Assembly: GCA_022706085.1 (NCBI GenBank)
Contig: JAKJDF010000001.1
Span: forward strand, 588,674 to 652,673
From: Candidatus Latescibacterota bacterium
GTDB lineage: Bacteria > Latescibacterota > MWCZ01
Reading direction: 5' to 3'
DNA length: 64,000 bases
Position 1 is the stretch's first letter, and the number at the start of each line of letters is the position of its first letter. The notes under the pieces are model-generated. The model searched no databases. It was not told where the DNA came from and was given only the letters and a program-made list of their open reading frames with translations. Positions 61,012 through 64,000 of the stretch are shown in pieces. The translations under genes were made by a program, and so were the position numbers.

Positions 61012-62520
61012 CTACTCCAGGTCAATCCAGATCGGGCTTGTCCACTGGTGCGCTCCGTTGCCGTCCTCGATACGCGCGTAGTAGACCACGAACGGCGCGG
61101 GATGGAACTTCGCGCCCTGCAGCGCGACGCGCTCCAACGGGTCCGCATCCACGAACTCCACCTCGTTCGCCGCCGCCGCGGTCTCGGGTCCCCGCAGCCC
61201 TTTCGTTTCGAGGTCTTCCCCGTTGCGCACGAGGGTGATCCGGGCCGCAGAAGCGTTGTCCGGCGTGTACCGTACCCGGATCGTCCGCCGAACTCGCATA
61301 CCGGAATCGGCACGAACCTCCTCCCCCATGGCTGCATCACCGATGCGGAAATCCACCGGCGAGCGGGCGTGCGTGGTGGCGTAGGTCTGCCGGTTCCGCA
61401 TGGCGCCAAACAGGCTTCCCCTGGTCAGCTCAGGTGCCAGGACGGCTGCCAGCCCTTTGTGCGCGTGCCCGTTCATGGTCGGCACGCGGAAGGCGTCCAC
61501 CCGGAACTGGTGCACCGCGCCGGGCAGGGTTGCGTGGTCGTCGCTGGAGGCGATCAGACCGAACCGGGTGCCCGCCTTGAGCCCATCCACGAAGTACGCG
61601 GGCGCATCGTTGTTGCCGCCGCTGATGGGCATCCGCGAGTGGCGCTTTTCCGAGGAGCCCCAACTCGAGTAGATCTCGAAGAGCGGCTCACGCGCGGGGT
61701 CGTAACAGTCCTCATCCCAGGTCCGGTATTTCGCCGCGCGGCCGGTATGGTGCGGTGCGGTGAAGTAGGCCTTCCCGGTTCCGTCCAGAAACTTCCACAG
61801 CTCCTTCAGATGCACCTGCGGCGAGGTGCCCCTCATGTCCTCCCTGTCCAGCCAGAAGCAGGGCGCGTCGTCTTCGAGGTAGTACACATTGTTGTCCCCG
61901 CCGAAGCCCTGCGCGTGCGAGCTTTCGAACGCCAGGAAGGTGATGAACTGGCCCGGCGCGTTGTGGTTCCTCGCCGCAGCCTGAAGCCCCGGCCACCGCC
62001 CCGGGTCGGACGCGATCCCCCGGAGGTGGTCGGCGGGCGCCACGAAGTCCAGCAGGGACACCTCGCGGGCGTACTCGTAGCACCAGTCGGGCGGGAGGCA
62101 GCGCCAGCCGCTGCAGTTCGAAAATGCGGTGTGGACGTGCAGATCGCCAAAGAACAGCCGGTAGGGCGGATGTGGGAACACCCAGGCGGGGTTGGACGCA
62201 ATCTGCCCCGTGCGGCCGGGCATCTCCACCCGCGCGCGGATAAGTGCGACCTCCCTCCCTGTTGCGGTCAATCCCTCGATTCTGCCCGTGCACTCCCCCG
62301 CAACGAACCGGAACGCTGGCGGCAATCCGGAGATGCCGACGGCTCCTTCGAAATGGAGAACCAGATCAGACGCGTCCGCGGGAAGGCAGTCGGAGCCGGT
62401 GACACTGATCCGTGCCCCGAACGTTTCTCCCTCCGCAAGGATGGAGGGAATGGTTATCTGGACGCGGGTGTTGATCAGCCGGGCTGTCGTTCGGGCTGCC
62501 TTGAGAAGGTCCGGGGTCAT
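61012..62520 (-). CDS. CehA/McbA-like PHP-domain metallohydrolase (DUF3604 type)
   Basis: The 502-residue protein has the PHP metal motif GDLHVHTAFS (about 125-134) after a beta-sandwich N-terminal domain. It is followed by ADHLRG, AFESSHAQGFGGDNNVYY and SSDDHAT with further metal ligands. Such enzymes are metal-dependent hydrolases of phosphoesters or carbamates; carbaryl hydrolase CehA is a relative. The exact substrate is open. There is no signal peptide. The ATG at 62520 is supported by AGGAG upstream, while the frame itself extends 25 codons further. The next gene starts 8 bp after its stop. Confidence 0.8.
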   Translation of the reverse strand: MTPDLLKAARTTARLINTRVQITIPSILAEGETFGARISVTGSDCLPADASDLVLHFEGAVGISGLPPAFRFVAGECTGRIEGLTATGREVALIRARVEMPGRTGQIASNPAWVFPHPPYRLFFGDLHVHTAFSNCSGWRCLPPDWCYEYAREVSLLDFVAPADHLRGIASDPGRWPGLQAAARNHNAPGQFITFLAFESSHAQGFGGDNNVYYLEDDAPCFWLDREDMRGTSPQVHLKELWKFLDGTGKAYFTAPHHTGRAAKYRTWDEDCYDPAREPLFEIYSSWGSSEKRHSRMPISGGNNDAPAYFVDGLKAGTRFGLIASSDDHATLPGAVHQFRVDAFRVPTMNGHAHKGLAAVLAPELTRGSLFGAMRNRQTYATTHARSPVDFRIGDAAMGEEVRADSGMRVRRTIRVRYTPDNASAARITLVRNGEDLETKGLRGPETAAAANEVEFVDADPLERVALQGAKFHPAPFVVYYARIEDGNGAHQWTSPIWIDLE

Positions 62521-62623
62521 CGCGCACTCCTGTCTCCAGCCGCTGTAACGTAGTCTCACGAAGTCCAAGATAGGGGAGCCCGGAGGAATTGCCAATCCGA
62601 GCCACGGCGCACCCGCAATGTTT

Positions 62624-63517
62624 TCACGACCCCAACAGCACGCTCAGGGAAAACGCCCAGGCTGCTTCCACATCGTGCTCAGCCACCGTGCGCGCGTCGC
62701 GATCATAGATCGTTACATCCCGGCCACCCAGCCAGCGAACTCCGGCGGCGAACGTCGCCTTTCGGGCCGGGGTGAACTCAACGTTGAGGGCGGGGAAGTG
62801 ATCACGAATCCGCAGGTAACCGTCCCGTACGGTCGGGTTGTTGGCCGCAAGCCCGAAAACGCGCGTATCCCACTCGTAGTCCGCTCGGAGAGCCAGCCGT
62901 TCGCTGAACCGGTACCGCGCGTACGCCTCGGGGAACGCGGCGACGGCGGAAAGCCCCGTCCGCGCATCGGTGTTCCAGGCGACGCCGATGATGGGGAACA
63001 AGGTTTTGCTCGCACGGTGGTAGAGCGACCCGGCACCGCAATAAAGGAGGGTGCCGTCTTTCAATGTCCGGATAACCACGAGCTGTGGACTCCACGTCAC
63101 ACTGCGCCGTGACGGGTTATCCTCGAACCCGGCGATGCCGGCGAACTTGCCCCAGACCGCCCACCGCCTGCCGATGCTCTGGTAATACTGAACGCCTGGC
63201 GCGATACGAGTCAGAGAGCCCCACTCAGTGGTGCCGGACCAACCCGCGGGCGCCACCAACGAGCGCCGACTCCAGCTCATGTCCCGGTAGTCAGCGTCGA
63301 ACACGAAAACGAGCCACTTCGCCGCAATGGCAAACTCCGTGGACGACCCGGCGGAATTGGTGCCAATGATACCTGCAGCGCCGGTTTGCTCCACGCTCAT
63401 CATCACTGACATGGGCGGGGAGGGCGCTTCACGTGCGTCGTCGTCCGCCTCAGCGCCTGAACAGAGCGCGGAAAGCAGCAGAACGGCAACAATGTGGGCA
63501 TGGAAAGACTGCCGCAT
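62624..63517 (-). CDS. Outer-membrane beta-barrel-like protein
   Basis: The 297-residue product has a signal peptide (about 1-24, ending SGAEA) and then alternating amphipathic strands (FAIAAKWLVFVFDADYRDM, YYQSIGRRWAVWGKFAGIAGF, RLALRADYEWDTRVFG, AAWAFSLSVLLGS). This is the pattern of a small outer-membrane barrel, with no family I can name firmly. It may be a DUF6268-like barrel. The last residue is not the common Phe. It stands 103 bp upstream of the PHP gene on the same strand and may share a transcript with it. Confidence 0.65.
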   Translation of the reverse strand: MRQSFHAHIVAVLLLSALCSGAEADDDAREAPSPPMSVMMSVEQTGAAGIIGTNSAGSSTEFAIAAKWLVFVFDADYRDMSWSRRSLVAPAGWSGTTEWGSLTRIAPGVQYYQSIGRRWAVWGKFAGIAGFEDNPSRRSVTWSPQLVVIRTLKDGTLLYCGAGSLYHRASKTLFPIIGVAWNTDARTGLSAVAAFPEAYARYRFSERLALRADYEWDTRVFGLAANNPTVRDGYLRIRDHFPALNVEFTPARKATFAAGVRWLGGRDVTIYDRDARTVAEHDVEAAWAFSLSVLLGS

Positions 63518-63605
63518 GAGACCGCATCCTCTCGGTCAGGCGCGTGTTTGGGCGCCTCACTTCTGGAAAGATACGCGAAATGGCGGGAAGGAGGACCGGT
63601 GGCGG

Positions 63606-63630
63606 GGATTCCCGCCTGCGCGGGAATGAC
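63606..63630 (-). repeat. Dispersed palindromic repeat (minus orientation)
   Basis: GGATTCCCGCC-TGCG-CGGGAATGAC, the reverse-orientation form of the TCATTCCCGCG repeat. It lies in the otherwise gene-free 63518-64000 gap that also holds a second copy, a promoter and the TPP riboswitch. Confidence 0.6.
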
Positions 63631-63758
63631 CGCACCAGCGTGGCAATCGCCGGGATGTCGCCGGGCGCAGAACCTCCTCGCGATTTCCGCCGCCGGCGAC
63701 TTCTGCGCAGGCCGGGCCGATCCTGAATCAGTTCTCTGCAGTCTGCATCGTGTACCAC

Positions 63759-63785
63759 CGTCATTCCCGCGAAGGCGGGAATCCA
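63759..63785 (+). repeat. Dispersed palindromic repeat (CGTCATTCCCGCG...CGGGAATCCA)
   Basis: Fifth copy of the repeat, matching the 59274 copy in the core GTCATTCCCGCGAAGGCGGG. It sits just upstream of the TPP-riboswitch promoter. Confidence 0.6.
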
Positions 63786-63811
63786 GAACGTCAGGCCACG
63801 TGCCCCGTCTC

Positions 63812-63840
63812 TTGCCCGCCCACTTCCCGACGGGTATATT
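63812..63840 (+). promoter_or_regulatory. Promoter of the TPP-controlled transcript, TTGCCC-17-TATATT
   Basis: TTGCCC (63812-63817) and TATATT (63835-63840) are 17 bp apart, so transcription should start near 63847, just before the aptamer. Confidence 0.75.
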
Positions 63841-63852
63841 TTTCTACAATGG

Positions 63853-63936
63853 TGTCGTTGGGGGTGGCCCTCCTGTGGAAGGCCTGAGACTATACCCCAT
63901 GAACCTGACCTGGGTAATGCCAGCGTAGGGAAACGC
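63853..63936 (+). promoter_or_regulatory. TPP (thiamine pyrophosphate) riboswitch
   Basis: The leader has the conserved TPP (THI-box) blocks in order: GGGGGTGGCC at 63860, CTGAGACTATACCCC, GAACCTGACCTGGGT, and AATGCCAGCGTAGGGAA to about 63932. CGTT at 63856 pairs with AACG (63932-63935) to close P1. The strict GAACCTGA and TAATGCCAGCGTAGGGAA cores leave little doubt. It would repress a thiamine-synthesis or transport gene beyond the right edge. Confidence 0.96.
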
Positions 63937-63959
63937 CCACAAAGGTTATGTGGAGTTGC

Positions 63960-63994
63960 AAGCCGTTCCCGAACGAGACCCGGGGCGGCTTTTT
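63960..63994 (+). terminator. Intrinsic terminator of the TPP riboswitch
   Basis: AAGCCG (63960-63965) pairs with CGGCTT (63986-63991), with CCC/GGG inside, followed by TTT. It follows the TPP aptamer by 23 bases and should stop transcription when TPP is bound. No gene begins before the window ends. Confidence 0.8.
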
Positions 63995-64000
63995 GCGTTT

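Noticed and set aside
60484-62553. Long plus-strand reading frame (689 codons) over the PHP gene
   Set aside because: It is antisense to clear PHP motifs and has a low-complexity Arg/Pro/Val-rich translation.

Overview
The window is gene-dense, GC-rich bacterial chromosome with no rRNA, tRNA, CRISPR array, prophage or insertion sequence that I can see. A PorU/PorV-like pair, several large secreted proteins ending in FlgD-like/type IX-type sorting domains (NPFNPTT-type motifs), and many sulfatase, glycosidase and Gfo/Idh genes point to an uncultivated member of the wider FCB-type bacteria (Latescibacterota- or Hydrogenedentota-like lineages are possible). The promoters I can read are sigma70-like (TTGxCx, 17 bp, TATATT), which argues against Bacteroidetes proper. 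The taxonomic call is inference.

Layout. 1-4532 (minus strand): a CPA2 antiporter, an MFS transporter and a dynamin-like GTPase that runs off the left edge, with two fluoride riboswitches. One sits before the antiporter and overlaps a terminator. The other sits before the dynamin gene and overlaps its Shine-Dalgarno. 4567-16079: a structured leader or small RNA, then porU-like, porV-like, an M6-like protein lacking the zinc motif, and a metallopeptidase/propeller/outer-membrane-barrel fusion. 16252-23045: ion transport (P2A ATPase, CLC, CPA1 antiporter with TrkA domains). 23078-28913: Gfo/Idh oxidoreductase, two unknown genes, sulfatase. 29055-35310: beta-helix surface protein, two lipoproteins, UroD-like methyltransferase, flippase-like membrane protein, polysaccharide deacetylase. 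35482-38113: TerC and gcvPB. 38198-38418: a cluster of short palindromic repeats.

38497-42590: PflX-like radical SAM protein, two oligogalacturonate-lyase-like propellers and a nitrilase-family hydrolase. 42704-47525: a secreted stand-alone propeptide-like protein and a large HExxH metallopeptidase with the same propeptide-like domain, preceded by a leader with a 12-G tract. 47633-51638: thpR, recA, vsr, a C5-cytosine methylase and an Eco29kI-like endonuclease. 51884-57558: DUF4091-type hydrolase, second UroD-like protein, GH29 fucosidase. 57792-63517 (minus strand): UMF1-type MFS, flavodoxin-like reductase, beta-sandwich protein, CehA/McbA-type PHP hydrolase, outer-membrane protein. 63812-64000: promoter, TPP riboswitch and terminator whose target gene lies past the right edge.

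Three themes tie the genes together: fluoride and ion homeostasis on the left, type IX-like surface display (porU, porV and five sorting-domain proteins), and use of sulfated or acidic polysaccharides in the accessory blocks. The strongest candidate for something undescribed is the dynamin-like GTPase under a fluoride riboswitch.
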